From the NCBI GenBank assembly GCA_032622095.1, contig CP136065.1, forward strand, positions 247,379,474 through 247,443,473: a stretch of 64,000 nt of DNA, in the 5' to 3' direction. Below the pieces are notes generated by a model. The model ran no database searches and was not told the DNA's origin. It was given only the letters and a program-made list of their open reading frames with translations. Positions 10,125 to 25,100 of the stretch are shown here, in pieces. This stretch comes from Siphonodentalium dalli. Taxonomy: Eukaryota; Mollusca; Scaphopoda; Gadilida; Siphonodentaliidae. Position 1 is the first letter of the stretch; every line of letters begins with the position of its first letter. A program made the translations under genes and the position numbers.

Positions 10125-13100
10125 GTCAGTATTTATACCATTACCTCCCCCTCCTCAGTCGAGCCATCTGTCCGTGGGTGTCATCTCGGTCAGTATTTAT
10201 ACCCCTCCCTCCCCTCCTCAGTCTGTCCGTGGATGCAGATTTGTTCGAGCTTGTATTCCTACCCCGAGAGTAGTATATAAATTTGTTCATTGTGGATGAA
10301 TGTGCCCTCTTGTTCTCAACTCATGCCGTCAATTTAACCCTTTCTGTACTAAATACTCATTGATGAGTAGTTACCAAAGGAAATGTTCAGATAATAAGTT
10401 CAACAAACGACCACAGTAATAGTTAATAATAATTAGTAGTAATCCTCCTGCTCTTGTATTTTCTTATTGTCTGCTCATATTTCCTGAACATCCTCTCCAA
10501 GTATAGTAGGCCATTCCAATATAATGGATGGGAGGGAAGGGAGTATATTTTAGCACCCGTAAATTTAAAGTTATGGATGATGACGGGTGCAATTGCACTC
10601 ACACCGGTCTCCTGTGAAGCACTGTGTAGAAAGGGTTAATGCCAGGAGGTGATCGTCTCTATTGTAGCATATCAATGTCTATTTTTCTCTTTTTGACACA
10701 GCTGTCGGGCATGCCATCGATTTAATGTTGCCTTCAACCATGTCACACAGAACCAAGAAAATATGTGCCACAGATCAGAACTTACTGGACCAGAATCTAA
10801 AATCTGCTGCATCAAAAGTGAAAACTGCTCTTAAGGCGAGGTGTGTAAGGCTTAAAAAATGTACCTGTGTTTTCAGTAACAGATCAAAAATATTTTGGGT
10901 AGGTAGGTAGGATTTTTTTTTTTTTTGTCAGTAGAAAATTGGGATAAATTATGGCCATATTCAGGGTTTCCGTTAGTGGTTGGGGCAGCATGCTGTTAAA
11001 ATTGTTAAATTCACACTTTATGCACATCGATATGCATGCCATTGTTTATGATACAGCATACATCAGTCCTGAAATCCTTGGAATACAGTTATAGTCATGT
11101 GCGACTATCAAATTAATAAACACTATTATATTTGTTTACAGTAATCGAGTAGTGTATCTTCAGTAGTAATTATTCATTTTATTGTTGGTGTCAAGGTCTC
11201 TGCTTACTCCATGTCATGTGTTAAACTAAGTGATATATAGTTATACCCCCACTTTCGAAGAAAATGGGGGGTATACTGGATTGACTGCGTCTGTCCGTCT
11301 GTCACGCTTTCTCTGTCCGTTCGTCCATCCGTCCGTCCGTCCGACCTCATAACTCGAACAACTATGAACCGGTTTCAATAATTTTTGGTATGCAAGCTCC
11401 TTAGGACTGCCTCTCCACATGATGCTTTTTTTTTAAAGTTACACTTCATTTTCGACTTATTTTGACTTATAAATTCTGTCCGACTTAATAACTTTAACAA
11501 ATATGAACCAATTTGAACAATTTTTTCTGTAAAAGCTTCTTGTGACACCATATCGATATTATTAGTCCGAATTTTTCTTTAAAGTTAAAAATCGTTTTTG
11601 TTGGGTTTACGGATAATGCGGGTTGAATTTGCCATGGTGGGGGTATGCTAGCACTCGAGTGCACACCTCTTGTTTTGATTTTCGTTAGTTGAGAATGATG
11701 TCAGTTGCCAACGTTTGAAGTGAACTCTGTCTTGGTTCTTTGTTTCATGTTCGATAATGTCTCAGCTTTTATAACAAATAAGTGAACAATAATTAGAATG
11801 ATATCCGATGGTCAGCTATGATTTTTCGCCATCCAGTGCTTGCCCCAATTCGATTCGGTTTCGATGCCAATGTCAACATTGGACACCGACTTGATTCGAG
11901 ATTTGATTCGGTTGCCGAATTTCTGATTCGCAGGGCCCTTACTGGTTGGGTTTTATTTAGTGGCAGTTACACAGGTGATGTAGGCATTAATATGTGTATT
12001 AGGGTGGGGAATGTGGAAAGGGACCCTAAAAGGGGGCCTTTGCCCCTATAGCGGAAACCCTGCATGTTATACATTAATTTAATATATAGCTAGAACAGGG
12101 AGATGAATTTGCTGGGAATTATGACTGAAAACAGCTAGTATTACTTCGACCGAGTGACATAGATTAAACAGTGATTATTAGACATTATGAATTTCACACC
12201 ATTTACATTAGTAACAATCGACCGAGTATCTATGTATCACTTATTGTGATTGGTCAACAGCTATTGACGAATCAAATTGCATGTAACATATCTGAAGTCG
12301 GCTGAAAAGTCAGCTTGTTACCAATGAATTATGACCAGATGGAAATGTGAATTCAACTATAAATGGATATCTAATCCCGAATACTCTGCGATGCTACTCG
12401 GAGTAGCGGAGAACAAACCAAGGCAAAGTGTTTATTCTGACTCATGAATATAGACCTCTCTGTCATGGGGGAGCACACCACATAAAGCTATATTAACCCT
12501 TTACCCAACAGAAGGGCCCTCTACCAATGCATTCTCTTATATATGCGAGTCGACCATAGGTCGCCTCGCATATATAAGAGAATGCATTGGCTTAACACAT
12601 TAAAAATTATAAAATTGTTAAAGAATGTAAGAAAAAATGGTAAAAAGTGTTAAAAAAAGATTTTTTTTAGGCCAATGCATTCTCTTATATATGCGAGACG
12701 ACCTATGGTCGACTCGCATATATAAGAGAATGCATTGGCACAGGGCTAACTGTAACTATCACAATGTGGTCAAGGAGCCGGTTCCAATGATATCCATATT
12801 TGTATGGTTCTATTGAGACAGACCGAAGATATTTTAGGCTGTTGAAGCTTTATTTGGCCGGTTTGTTGGGTAAAGGGTTAAAGGGGACAAACACAAAAAG
12901 AGCTTCATTATCATTGACATTTCATTTCAGGTTTTCAATTCTGATGGATGATCTGTTTGAAGAGGCATTAGCATACGTCTGTTGGGCGAGAGGCAATATC
13001 AGCCAAGCATCGGATATGTTGGTGAAGATCGCTCACAAACAAGAACTTTGTGAGTTTATATACAGCTGTTAGACAACACATAGTTACATTGTGTATTTCA

Positions 13101-16100
13101 TTGCCATTGAACGAATCAAATGCCATGATAAGTGTAATGAATAGGCGGAATGCAGAACATGTCTTAACCCTTTACCCAACAAAACAGCCAAAAACGCCTA
13201 AATAAAGCTTCAACAGCCTAAAATATCTTCGGTCTGTCTCAATAACACCATACAAATATGGATATCATTGGAACTGGTTCATTGACCGCATTGTGATGGT
13301 TACAGTTATGCCCTGTACCAATGCATTCTCTTATATATGCGAGTCGACCATAGGTCGCCTCGCATATATAAGAGAATGCATTGGCCTAAAAAAATTCTTT
13401 TTTTTAACACTTTTTACCATTTTTTCTTACATTCTTTAACAATTTTATAATTTTTCTTATATTTTTTAACAATTTTTATAATATTTTTCTACATTCTTTG
13501 ACAATTTTATCATTTTTAATATGTGTTAAGCCAATGCATTCTCTTATATATTTCTCATATATAAGAGAATGCATTGGCACAGGGCCGTTCTGTTGGGTAA
13601 AGGGTTAACCCTATAATGACTGGAGCTTCCTGAAATTTTGCAAAAACCTTGTGCCAATGTATTCTCTTATATATGAGAGTCTCCCATAGGGAGCCTCGCA
13701 TATATAAGAGAATTCATTGGCCTAACAATATTTACCTTGACCTTGTAAGCCAGTGCATTCTCATATATGCGAGGCTCCCTACTCTTGGGATCCAAATAAG
13801 TATACCCGTATGTTTATTATTTTTTTGGAAAAGTTGCTGCCCTGTATGGTGCTTATTTGGGTCTGTATGTTTATTTAAAAAGTGGGATTTTCAAGAAATT
13901 TATAATACAGGCCTATCAGAATTGTTGGAGCCTTTATTCAGATCAGGAACAGATAGTCCAAACATGTTGCTGGAAGTCTCTTGGGTAACTCCTATGACAA
14001 CAAACAGTGCAAAAATTTAGAAATATATATGATTGACCTTATAGCATTTCAGATAGTCTTGCTTCCATGTTGGAAATTGCCACCCTGTACTGTTATTCCG
14101 CCCCGTACTCTTATTTGATTTAGCAGAATTGTCCACCCTGTACTCTTATTCCGCACCGTATGCTTATTTGGACCCCGAGAGTATGGGAGACTTCCATATA
14201 TAAGAGAATGCACCAGCGCAGCTCCCATCATGAAAGGGTTAATCAAGTATCTTTCATCAAATTGCGGAAGGCATAACACACACGATCCAATGGAGCTTTC
14301 CACAAATATTGAATAGTGGGAGGAGCTTACTGTTGCTAGGAGACAAAGCATTTGCAGAAATTGTTAATTAGTTTTGCCTTATGCTATAATAGACCAGAGA
14401 ACATACTTGCTTTTCACCTTTAATTGTAAAAATAATGATAAGTGTCAAGTATTTACATTTGTACACATATGACAATATTTTCTCTCTATAATTTGCATCA
14501 ATCTGACTTAGTGACCCGTCCGAAAAATAGGAATGGCCATGTTGGATGCCATATTGTCTGGGGGTCTCTGCGGCCACTTAGAATTCTTGTTAACATGTGA
14601 AAAAATTAGAGGAGACCTTATGGAAGAAAATTAGGTGAAGTTGAGTCCTGGGGGGGGGGGGGGGGGCGTGTGCAAGGGTCCTGGACTAATTTAATTATTC
14701 TATTTATTCAATCTTTTTATAGATCTAGATAAAGTGTCTGTAGTCTGCATATAATAGATAGTCTATTTATTGTCTATTTATAGACTTAGAAAAAGCTTTG
14801 CTGCTATCAGAGATTGGTCGAATGTACGCTCAGTTTGATGACCCTCAGCTGGCGATAAAGTTCTTCCGTCTGGCCTCGGAAGCTGCACATGAATATGGTC
14901 AAACTGATACAGATAAAGATTTCAATGATGTTAATCATCAAATGTTACATCTGATGGCGAATGTCCATGATCAGGGGTTAGTGGCAAAATAGCTAATTAA
15001 TAATTAACCCTTCTAATACTGGAGCTTCCTGAAATTTTGGGAAAATCGTGTGCCAAGGCATTCTCTTATATATGCGAGCCTCACATATATAAGAGAATAC
15101 ATTGGCCTAACAATATTTAGCTTGACCTTGTAAGCCAGAGCATTATATGTATGTGAGGCTCCCTATTGGAAACTCTTATATATAGAAGAATACACTGGCA
15201 GCTTGATGGTTTGTGACAATTAAGTTAAATAGATATGGCTCCAAATCGACCCCCAAATTATGTATATATAATTTGGTATGAGGTATCTCAAACATACATA
15301 CGAAGAAAATTTCCAAACAAGATAGTCGATATCTTGCTAAAAAATACATGTTTTGTTTCTTTTATTTCTGATAAATTTGAGATTGTTACTTTGTGTAGGA
15401 TTTAATTTTTTAATCAGTAGTCACATAAAAAATGCACATGTAGACCATAGGAAGAACATCTACAGCTGTCTTCATTCTGAAACGTTTATAGTACTAAATA
15501 ATTTTGTTGATTAAAACAATGAGAAAGCAGTGTGTGAAGTTTTTTAATTGTTTCGTGTTAAGATAATGCAATATACCTTTTCGTGAAGTCATGCATTATT
15601 TCGTTTCTGATTACATAATTGCAATGAATAGAAATGTCGCAATATTTTATCGTGAGTTTGGGACTCGATCACCTTGTTCGAAGTTGTATACATTTTATGA
15701 CTTCAATTTGTTTTTCTGGGACATATAATGCTCGTAGAAAGGTAGTTCAGGTATTTATCAAACTATTTCGATACTGGGAAAAATTCAAAAGCGAATATAT
15801 TAAGGTGGAATTTAGAGCGCAAACTGTCATATGGTTTAATAAAAAAAAAGGGTTAAATAGTGATGTTAATTTTTAAATCTCAAGCATTTGTGCCAAGTTG
15901 TAAAAAGTTTGTGACTTTTTACTTAAAGTGATGTGAAACATTCCAGTATGGTGATCAAATAGAAATAGAGAATATTCTTGTTCAAAGTAGTAATTTTTTC
16001 AGATATTATATCCAAATTGGCAACACACACCGTTATTCCCATATAATAATTAAATGCAGTGACTACAGACGGCAAAACCATTTTCCTTAGTTTATTGCCG

Positions 16101-19100
16101 ATAGATGCGTCCCGAATCAAGTAGTAAATATTTACAATTGAGTGTAGTTCAGACGATGATTTTTATGGAGTGGTATGGCCGATTTGTTTGAGAGTTTCGG
16201 CGATGTTAGTAGAGTGTTACATTTCTGCAGTTGACATAGCGCCTAAATACTAACTTATCAGTTTCACACACCCGAACAAGTACATATTATGTCTTTAAAA
16301 AACTTAATTTTGCTTTATAAAAAAATCTGTTAACAAAGGAACCTGGTCATACTTTTTATGAAGCTCTGGTGTTTTGATGACATGTTTAGGGAGAATTAAT
16401 TTCTCCGAGAGAGTTTGCTTAAGAAAGAGTCATCCCTTTAATTAATCTGAGACAATGTTAGAATGTTCACCCTAAATAAAATGCTGTTTTAACCCTTTAC
16501 CCAACAAACCGGCCAAAACCGGCCAAATAAAGCTTCAACAGCCTAAAATATCTTCGGTCTGTCTCAATAAAACCATACAAATATGGATATCATTGGAACC
16601 GGCTCATTGACCACATTGTGATGGTTACAGTTATGCCCTGTGCCAATGCATTCTCTTATATATGCGAGTCAACCATAGGTCGCCTCGCATATATAAGAGA
16701 ATGCATTGGCCTAAAAAAAATCTTTTTTTAACACTTTTTACCATTTTTTCTTACATTCTTTAACAATTTTATAATTTTTAATGTGTTAAGCCAATGCATT
16801 CTCTTATATATGCGAGGCGACCTATGGTCGACTCGCATATATAAGAGAATGCATTGGCACAGGGCCCTTCTGTTGGGTAAAGGGTTAATCACTGGAAATG
16901 ACAGTGTTTGTAGTGATCATGTTTTTACTCCAGGTTGATGACTGAAACCAAATGCAGGGAATCTAAAGCGCTGTGGTCGTCAGTAATTAACAGCGGCTAC
17001 AAACAAATAAGTACCCCCTCATACCTCGCGGCATTCGATGCTCTTCTGTGCTTCCATTCTGGGACATTCCCTGGTAAGTTAGAGTTACCTCTCTTCATGT
17101 GCTTCCATTCTGTGACATTGCCCGTTGACTTAGTGTTAGCTCCCTAGCTGTTCTTCCATTCTGGGACATTCTCTGCTAAGTTAGAGTTACCTCCCCTCCT
17201 GTGCTTCCATGCTGGGATATTCCCTGGTGATACCTCACTTACTGTGCTTCCATGCATGGGATATTCCATGGTGAATTAGAATTACCTCCCTTACTGTGCT
17301 TCCATGCTGGGATATTCTCTGGTGATATAGAATTACCTCCCTTACTGTGCTTCCTGCTGGGATATTCCCTGGTGATACCTCACTTACTGTGCTTCCATGC
17401 TGGGATATTCCCTGGTGATACCTCACTTACTGTGCATTCCATGCATTGGATATTCCATGGTGATTTAGAATTACCTCCCTTACTGTGCTTCCATGCTGGG
17501 ATATTCTCTGGTGATTTAGAATTACCTCCCTTACTGTTAATCACTTGAAACTTCCATGATGAGGCATTCCTTGGTGGGTTACCTGGTGGTCTTTAAACTT
17601 TTAATCGACTGATCAACATTGGCACGTTTGTTAAATAAGTCAACCCTGATATCCATCCGTCGATTGGTCGAAACAAATTCCTAACTTTGGCTGCTGATTG
17701 CCGTAATCATCAGAAATTTAGAATTACCTGTGCACAGAAGCACAGTAAGGGAGGTAATTCTAAATTCATTCCACTGGATTTCTTGTGATATAAATACTAT
17801 TTTCAAAGCTTGTTTAGAGTAATCAGACAAAAACTTAAGAACAAGATTTAAAAAAATGGCACCCCAAAAGGCATACCCATGTTAGATATGTTTATGAATG
17901 GAAAATCAGGAATTGGGTTCCAACTAATGGACATGTAATCAATTAATCAATTAACCCTTTACCCAACAAACTGGCCAAAACCGGCCAAATAAAGCTTCAA
18001 CAGCCTAAAATATCTCCGGTCTGTCTCAATAGAACCATACAAATATGGATATCATTGGAACCGGCTCCTTGACCACATTGTGATAGTTACAGTTATGCCC
18101 TGTGCCAATGCATTCTCTTATATATGTGAGTCGACCATAGGTCGCCTCGCATATATAAGAGAATGCGGCCGTTCTGTTGGGTAAAGGGTTAATCACTTGA
18201 AATGACAGTGTTTGTAGTGATCATGTTTTTGCTCCAGGTTGATGACTGAAACCAAATGCAGGGAATCTAAAGCGCTGTGGTCGTCAGTAATTAACAGCGG
18301 CTACAAACAAATAAGTACCCCCTCATACCTCCCGGTGAGCTAGAATAATGAAATTTGGAATAGATTGTCTTCATTTAATTCAAGTTAAAATAATTAAATA
18401 TAGATTGTATGTAAAATATGCTGAAATTTAGCATAGAGTATCTGCATATAAATACAGATTACACCAAAATTCAGCTAGATTGCCTACATATAAAGTACGC
18501 TTACATTTAGCACAGTGTATTTAGTTCTACTGTAGATATAGACAAATTATATAATCTTTACATCTATTACAGGAGGTGATATGGATTGGCTGAAGGAAGC
18601 TGAGGAAAAACTGAATAAAGCTGTTAATAAGAAATATCACCTGAATCTGCATTTGTCTTTCATTCTCGCATGGCTCGGGAAGACAGAAGAATCAAAACTA
18701 GCACTTTGTAAACTATCTTATGGGTAAGGTATCTGAAGGCCTTAAATCTGAGATGTTCTTGATACTTTCATGCCTCGCGACGACAGAAGAATAATGACTA
18801 GCATTGCTCAACCTTTCTTAAGCCAACCGCACATGTTGCGATATATATTGTGGTGACTCATGCCGGTGCCGGTTATGATCGTAATGTGTGCAGTATGAAG
18901 TCATACAATTTTTCCGCCAAGGAGAAGCCCTCAACTGAACTATATGGATTACGTCTCCGGCCTTGTGTCAATCAGGAGGGTTAAAATTTTATTGCTGTGC
19001 CGATCCCACTCACACCCGTGTCCGGATTAGTCTCGCATGAATACACCCGCATTCTATCTATTGTCTAGTCAGTTTTTATTCCTCCTCGCCAGGACAGGAT

Positions 19101-22100
19101 CGTTTCTATTTTCTCAAGGTTGTATCTTTCTGTGTTGCGAGTTTATCGACTCAATATTTATTGTTGATATTACAAACTTGCAATTTATTGTACCCGATAG
19201 TTAATTAATATTTCTCACATCCAAAACGGGAACTTTTTTCGTTTCACTGTATCCGTAATTTGTTTCCGTGTTTTCTGTTTTCCTCAAGACGGCTTTATCT
19301 TCCAACAATTGGAATTAAGATGGCCATCTTGACAATGACTAAAGAAGCACATAGCTTACTTGTGGCAAAACCACATAGTGCATATTGTGCCACACATACG
19401 GCGTGATGACTATCATGACTTACAATTGAGGACGCAATGTAGTACGGTATGCGATATCTCCTAATTTCGTGCTACACGTGTTTCACTTTACATAAGTTTC
19501 CGTCGACTCGCTTCGGTTATTTCGTAAGTTCCGTTGCTTTGTATCCTAATGTATACTGCCAAATCATACATGGCACTGCTCTGTTAATTCGCAGAAAGTT
19601 GCACAGGACAGCCATATCCTCCTTTGTAATACTTTACATGAATAAATACGAAAGATAGTACTGCATGTTATCACTATCAGATGACAATTCACATTTCTTT
19701 CGACTGAGCGATCTGTAACATTGTTTTAACGATCAATACCTGCGAATCTACACCCGCCAGTATGTATGAGCGCGTGGTCTTGTTAGACACATGGCAAATG
19801 TAATAACACATTACATCGACTTCAAGGTATTTAGAAAATTCTGCCTTGTCTATCACGATTAAATATCATATAACTCATTGTATCATCAGTACAATAGTTA
19901 CTAACACTCCGTAACAGGGGGATGGTATTCGTTATCACATATATAACCACACTTCAAATTGATGTGTTGTCTGACGTTCTAAATATTGTGTTGCATTCTT
20001 TACATCCATGTATGTACAGTTTGGGTTACTACGAACTATTGTTCACCAACTGCAATGAAGTGAAAACTTTGTAGCCTGACACTAAGCCATCTTACTGTAG
20101 GCTCTAATATGCCTCGGCATGGGCGAGCTTGCAATAATGTATTGCACGCCGTAATAGTTCCATACATTGTACATGACAATCATATGGTATCAGGGCCTCA
20201 TGTATGCTGTCAGAACTGACTACTAGTATGCTTACATATGGTGCACAGTTTTCATCCCAATACTGACATACTTTGCGGTTTCCTCAGTGAATGATAACGG
20301 CAAACAGCGAAATAGAAAGAATACATATTGTCACGTGCTCCAGATTCACTGCCAATAGTCTTTCCAGTAGAGACCATCACTTGGCTCACTAACTTCTATT
20401 TCCACATATATCAAAACGATATTCTGCCAAATAGCTTTCACTCGTGTATGATGCGCAGTTACATGCAACACATTTATATTGCGCAGAATATCAGAAAGGA
20501 CTGCATTTGTATTGTTACATGTCTAAAGCGAGCTTACATGCGCAGCGTTTATATTGCGCACATCTACTGCCAATATATTTCCGAAACCGGCCAAGACATG
20601 GCTCTTCGTCTATTGTCACATATCCACTGATTATGTGACAAAACGATTCGATACAATCATGACGAAAATGAAGGCATTCGTATCTTCACGTCCGCTGTAA
20701 GCGCACTTTCCTAACGGAAACCGCCTAGTTCTTGCCTATGTGCATTCGGAACTCATCGTCCTCATATACGAGAAAAGACAGTATCTTACCTGTCATAGCA
20801 GGTAAGATCACGTGGCCAGGGGTATAACGTGATTTTATATTAACCTTACTTTATACTCAATAACCTAGGTTGTATTGTGTTATGTATATTAACCTTGCTT
20901 TGTTATAACTAACAGCATGTCTTGCAGTCGAACATGATTCGAATTTGATGGCCACACACCGTGCAGGTTGCTCATTCACGGGTGTATTACTTGTTATAGT
21001 TGGGTAAGGGCATATTAGTCAATGATTACCTACTTTGAGCAACCGTACCAGTCTTTACCTCGGGCAGGACCAGTTCTGGCCCCCCAGGTCCTGCTACGGC
21101 AGTGTGAACCAATGGTAGGCGGGTGCTGCAAGTGGTTGATTCGGGAAACCAATCTTCACGGGCGATTGCTCCGGCACCTTTCTCTCAGGTGCCTAATGGT
21201 AGTGGCAATACGATTATTAAATTTCGAAAAATTTCACATCGATATACTATTATTCCACATAGAGTGAAATTTCCATCAGTATTTTGATTTCGGTCTGGAT
21301 TCCTGCCACGAAGATCTGTTTATAGGCCACCACAATTATTGGGCACCTGGGAGTAGCCTTTGGCGGCTGTTCTGGGTGGGGAAGACTCGTTGTCACGTGA
21401 CGCTCTTGCTCTCATAGACATAGCGCACCAGCCAAATGGCCTTCTGACTCTTCCCCATGGTGCAGTGGCCCACATCATTACAAGATGGGGTCCAGTCGAT
21501 CCCCTGGAATCGTAATACCTTCGGGATACATCCGGGCCTGCTCCTCCGCCGTCATGTGATCATAGTGGTATGTCATCGACATTTATTCCAGTTTGGTCAG
21601 GACCACCTGCATTTGGGGGATTCCATGGAGGGGGCTTCCTCTGATCAAATGGCTCATCAGAACTTATTCCCTCTGGCCTTGGGGGCGCAGCTTGATGATG
21701 CCCCAGAATTTGAGGGGGTGACCTTGGACAGGACATAGCTACTTATCCCAAATGCAAGGGCATTTGTCTTGCGTCGAACCATTTCAGAGTAGGCCTCTTC
21801 CACAGTCTGGTATCCCAACCTGATGCAGCCAATTCTGTTAGCTGGCGTCGATCTTGACATGCTTCTCTGCATCGCGTGGCGTCGGCAGGTTTGACGACGA
21901 TGAGCAAGAATCGCGGGTCGACAGTGGGTCACCAGGCACACTGTCGGACGAGGATTCTGATGTTCCGCTGGTAAGTGATTTTGTACAGGATGAGGATACA
22001 GGTTGATATCTTATATTGCTTCATTTAATTCAACAATTTGCGATAAGTACAAGTATTTATCTCAGTCAGGAAAGATCCAGCACTGTAGCCTTTGGAGGAT

Positions 22101-25100
22101 GTTCTGGGTGGGGAAGTGAAGAGTTGTTGCGTGCCTCCAAGAGCTGCTCCAGCCTTCTGCCTCTTCCCCACGGTGCAGTGGCCCACATCTCCACAGATGG
22201 GGTCCAGCCACTCCCCTGGAATCGTACACCTTCGGGATACCTCTAGGCCACTCCTCCACCAGTAGGCTGAATGTTCTGGGTGGGGAAGACTTGTTGTTGC
22301 GTGCCTCCAAGTGCTGCACCAACCAACCTTCTAACTCTTCCCCATGGTGCAGTGGCCCACATCTCCAGAAGATGGGGTCCAATCCCCTGGAATCGTAATA
22401 CCTTGGGGATACCTCCAGGCCACTCCTTCACCGGTAGGAAAGAAAGGCTGAATGATCTGGGTGGGGAAGACTTGTTGCGTGCCTCCAAGAGCTGCACCAA
22501 CCAGCCTTCTATCTCTTCCCCACGGTGCAGTGGCCCACATCTCCACACGATGGGGTCCAATCTCCTGGAATCGTAATACCTTCGGGATACCTCCAGGCCA
22601 CTCCTTCACCGGTCATTTTGCAATTTTGATCATTCTGCTACATTTGATCATGTCAAAATGTACCCGACACTCGTTATGTGCGCCATCATAGATCACTGAT
22701 GCTTCTATGCTTGTTCATCAAGTCCTCAGTGGTGTTCTCTAATCCCATATATACTGGTATGCAATGATACCTTGGATCATGATGGCGTTACCTGCTCTCT
22801 ACATTATACGAGGCTGGAGTACAGATGTGTGGCATGATATAATGAAACCTCATACCTCGCTATGATATCTGCTGCATATCATTTTTATATCTGGTTTGTG
22901 TATCACAGGGAGCAATTTACTTTCGATATCTGATTTGCAAATAATCTCACATTGACATGATTAGATAGCATTTTTATAACATCATACATGTATAAAAAAT
23001 TCCTCACTATTACCGGTATCCACATTTCAGTGGCAAATCGCGATGCGATTCCAGTTAATTTGCTCCCTGGTGTCTCATAAGCATTCTGATATCTTATGGC
23101 ATACACAATGGCTGCATGTGACATCAGTTCATAATGTGAACTGTCGAGAGAGCGAAGAAGATAACAAAGAGAATAGGATGCAGCAAAGTTATACTTGCTC
23201 GGTTGTCTCGCTAGCATGAATTATATGGCACTACCTGGGATGTTTATTCCAAAAACAAGGGGGGGGGGGGGGGGCGGTACACATTTGAGCAATGTCGTAA
23301 TCTGAATTGGGAGCTCTTTCACGTAACATAATCATATCTGATTCATGACTAAATCACATTTACATGAATCCTGTTTCGGAAGAGTACATTCCCATCGAAT
23401 TTGGATATTAATTAACTTTATTGCTCGTGCCTCCTCCTGGGCTTGCATTCTAATCCATATAGTTCAGTTGAGGGCTTCTCCTTGGCGGAAAAATATAATA
23501 TTTATAAATAATATTACTTTTTCCTTAAGGGAAGCCCGAAACTGAACTATCATAGATCCCTCCCATGGTGGTGCCATTCCCAACCCCGCGACTCGCAAAT
23601 CTCATGATTAAGTCGGAAATAAAAAAAACTGACTAGACAATAGATAGAATGCGTGTGTATTCATGCGAGACTAATCCGGACACGGGTGTGAGTGGGATCG
23701 GCACAGCAATAAAATTTTAACCCTCCTGATTGACACAAGGCCGGAGACGTAATCCATATAGTTCAGTTTCGGGCTTCCCTTAAGGAAAAAGTAATATTAT
23801 TTATAAATATTATATATTTTGTTGAATGATCCACATCGTTGCATTTAAGAAAACTTAATTTTCAATGATCGACATCGTTCCATTTATAGGAAGTGGCCAA
23901 TCTAGCTTTGAGTATTTATTTAATCTTGTAGCAATCACCTGTTTCACTCTACAACAAAAATATAACTGCTCTTCACTAAAGTCACAGACTAAATACATTC
24001 TGAATTGAGATGGAAAATATTAAGTAAGATTGATTGGGGACATAAAATAAAAAACATCCATTACCCTGCAGGGAGCCCCACACATATATAGAAGCATATA
24101 GAAGAGTGTCGTCTGCTCGTGTTTGTCTGGGGCTCTGTATGGGTGAAATTATAAAATTATAAAATTGTTAAAGAATACAAGAAAAAATTATTAAAATTGT
24201 AAAAAATTGTTAGGCCAATGCATTCTCTTATATATGCGAGGCGACCTATAGTCGACTCGCATATATAAGAGAATGCATTCGCACAGAGTATATTCATGTA
24301 CCATCGACAGATGTTGATTTTCCCCAGGGTTCGCGCTACCACATGCCTCCCTGACCGACATGGGAGGTTAATAAAAAGAATAAAACAGGCAAATATGGAT
24401 TATGACTATAGTTCGATAAAAGAAAAGAAATAATAAGTATTGGTCACCTGCACAAATAAAATATCCCAGTGAGGTTCGATCTTTCCATGCTCAGGGAAGC
24501 TTTTGGTTTATATATAGGAAATATGAGGCTATAAATTGCCATGTCATATACACATATCATATAAACAAGCTACAACTCTTTATTATACGCTCACAAATGG
24601 ATTATAGGAAATGTTTCTGTTAGATAAATATCGTTATCCCTCAGAAGGGGATATAGAAATTTTCACTTTGATAACCGCCTGTGCATGAGCGATTGATTCA
24701 CTTACTTAATTAATGCAGCAATGTATTGAACTCTTATTTAATTAAATTCTTAACTCCATAATTAAAGTAGCGATGTATATAATGTATCTAATTTATGTCC
24801 ATGGTTAAATATAGAATATACACATAGTGTTTCTGAATAACAAATTTAATCCACGAGTGGGATTTGTGATTTACACCACGAGCTTCAGCGAGTGGTGTAA
24901 ATCGCCAATCCCACGAGTGGATTAAATTTGTTATTCAGAAACACTCTGCGTATATTTTGTTTATGCCACGATCTTTACAATGCGATGGATAAACACTTTT
25001 CCGTTCAAATTGTATGGAGAAAGTTTAATCCACTCTGCGAAGTTTATGCCACGATCTTTACAATGCGATGGATAAACACTTTTCTGTTCAAATTGTATGG

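Larger units (their letters stand above)
18908..23815 (+). mobile_element. DIRS-like retroelement 1, non-autonomous
   Basis: A 4.9-kb insertion in intron 6. The left end (ATTTTTCCGCCAAGGAGAAG, CCCTCAACTGAACTATATGG, then about 130 bp more) is inverted at the right (23,625-23,785). An internal complementary region at 23,457-23,552 is made of the complement of the left end fused to the complement of the right end, which is diagnostic of DIRS1-type tyrosine-recombinase retrotransposons. About 2.2 kb after the left repeat is non-coding, then come gag-like fragments and tandem repeats (21,300-22,620). Only 0.8 kb separates these from the internal complementary region, too little for RT, RNase H and recombinase. 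No flanking duplication, as expected for DIRS. Confidence 0.7.

Noticed and set aside
11818-12051. 77-codon ORF in intron 2
   Set aside because: No recognisable domain, inside a probable transposon, and no splice sites that would join it to the gene in phase.
18238-18334. Second exon 5 as a mutually exclusive exon
   Set aside because: The copy breaks off inside the exon and its only donor leaves the wrong phase for exon 6.
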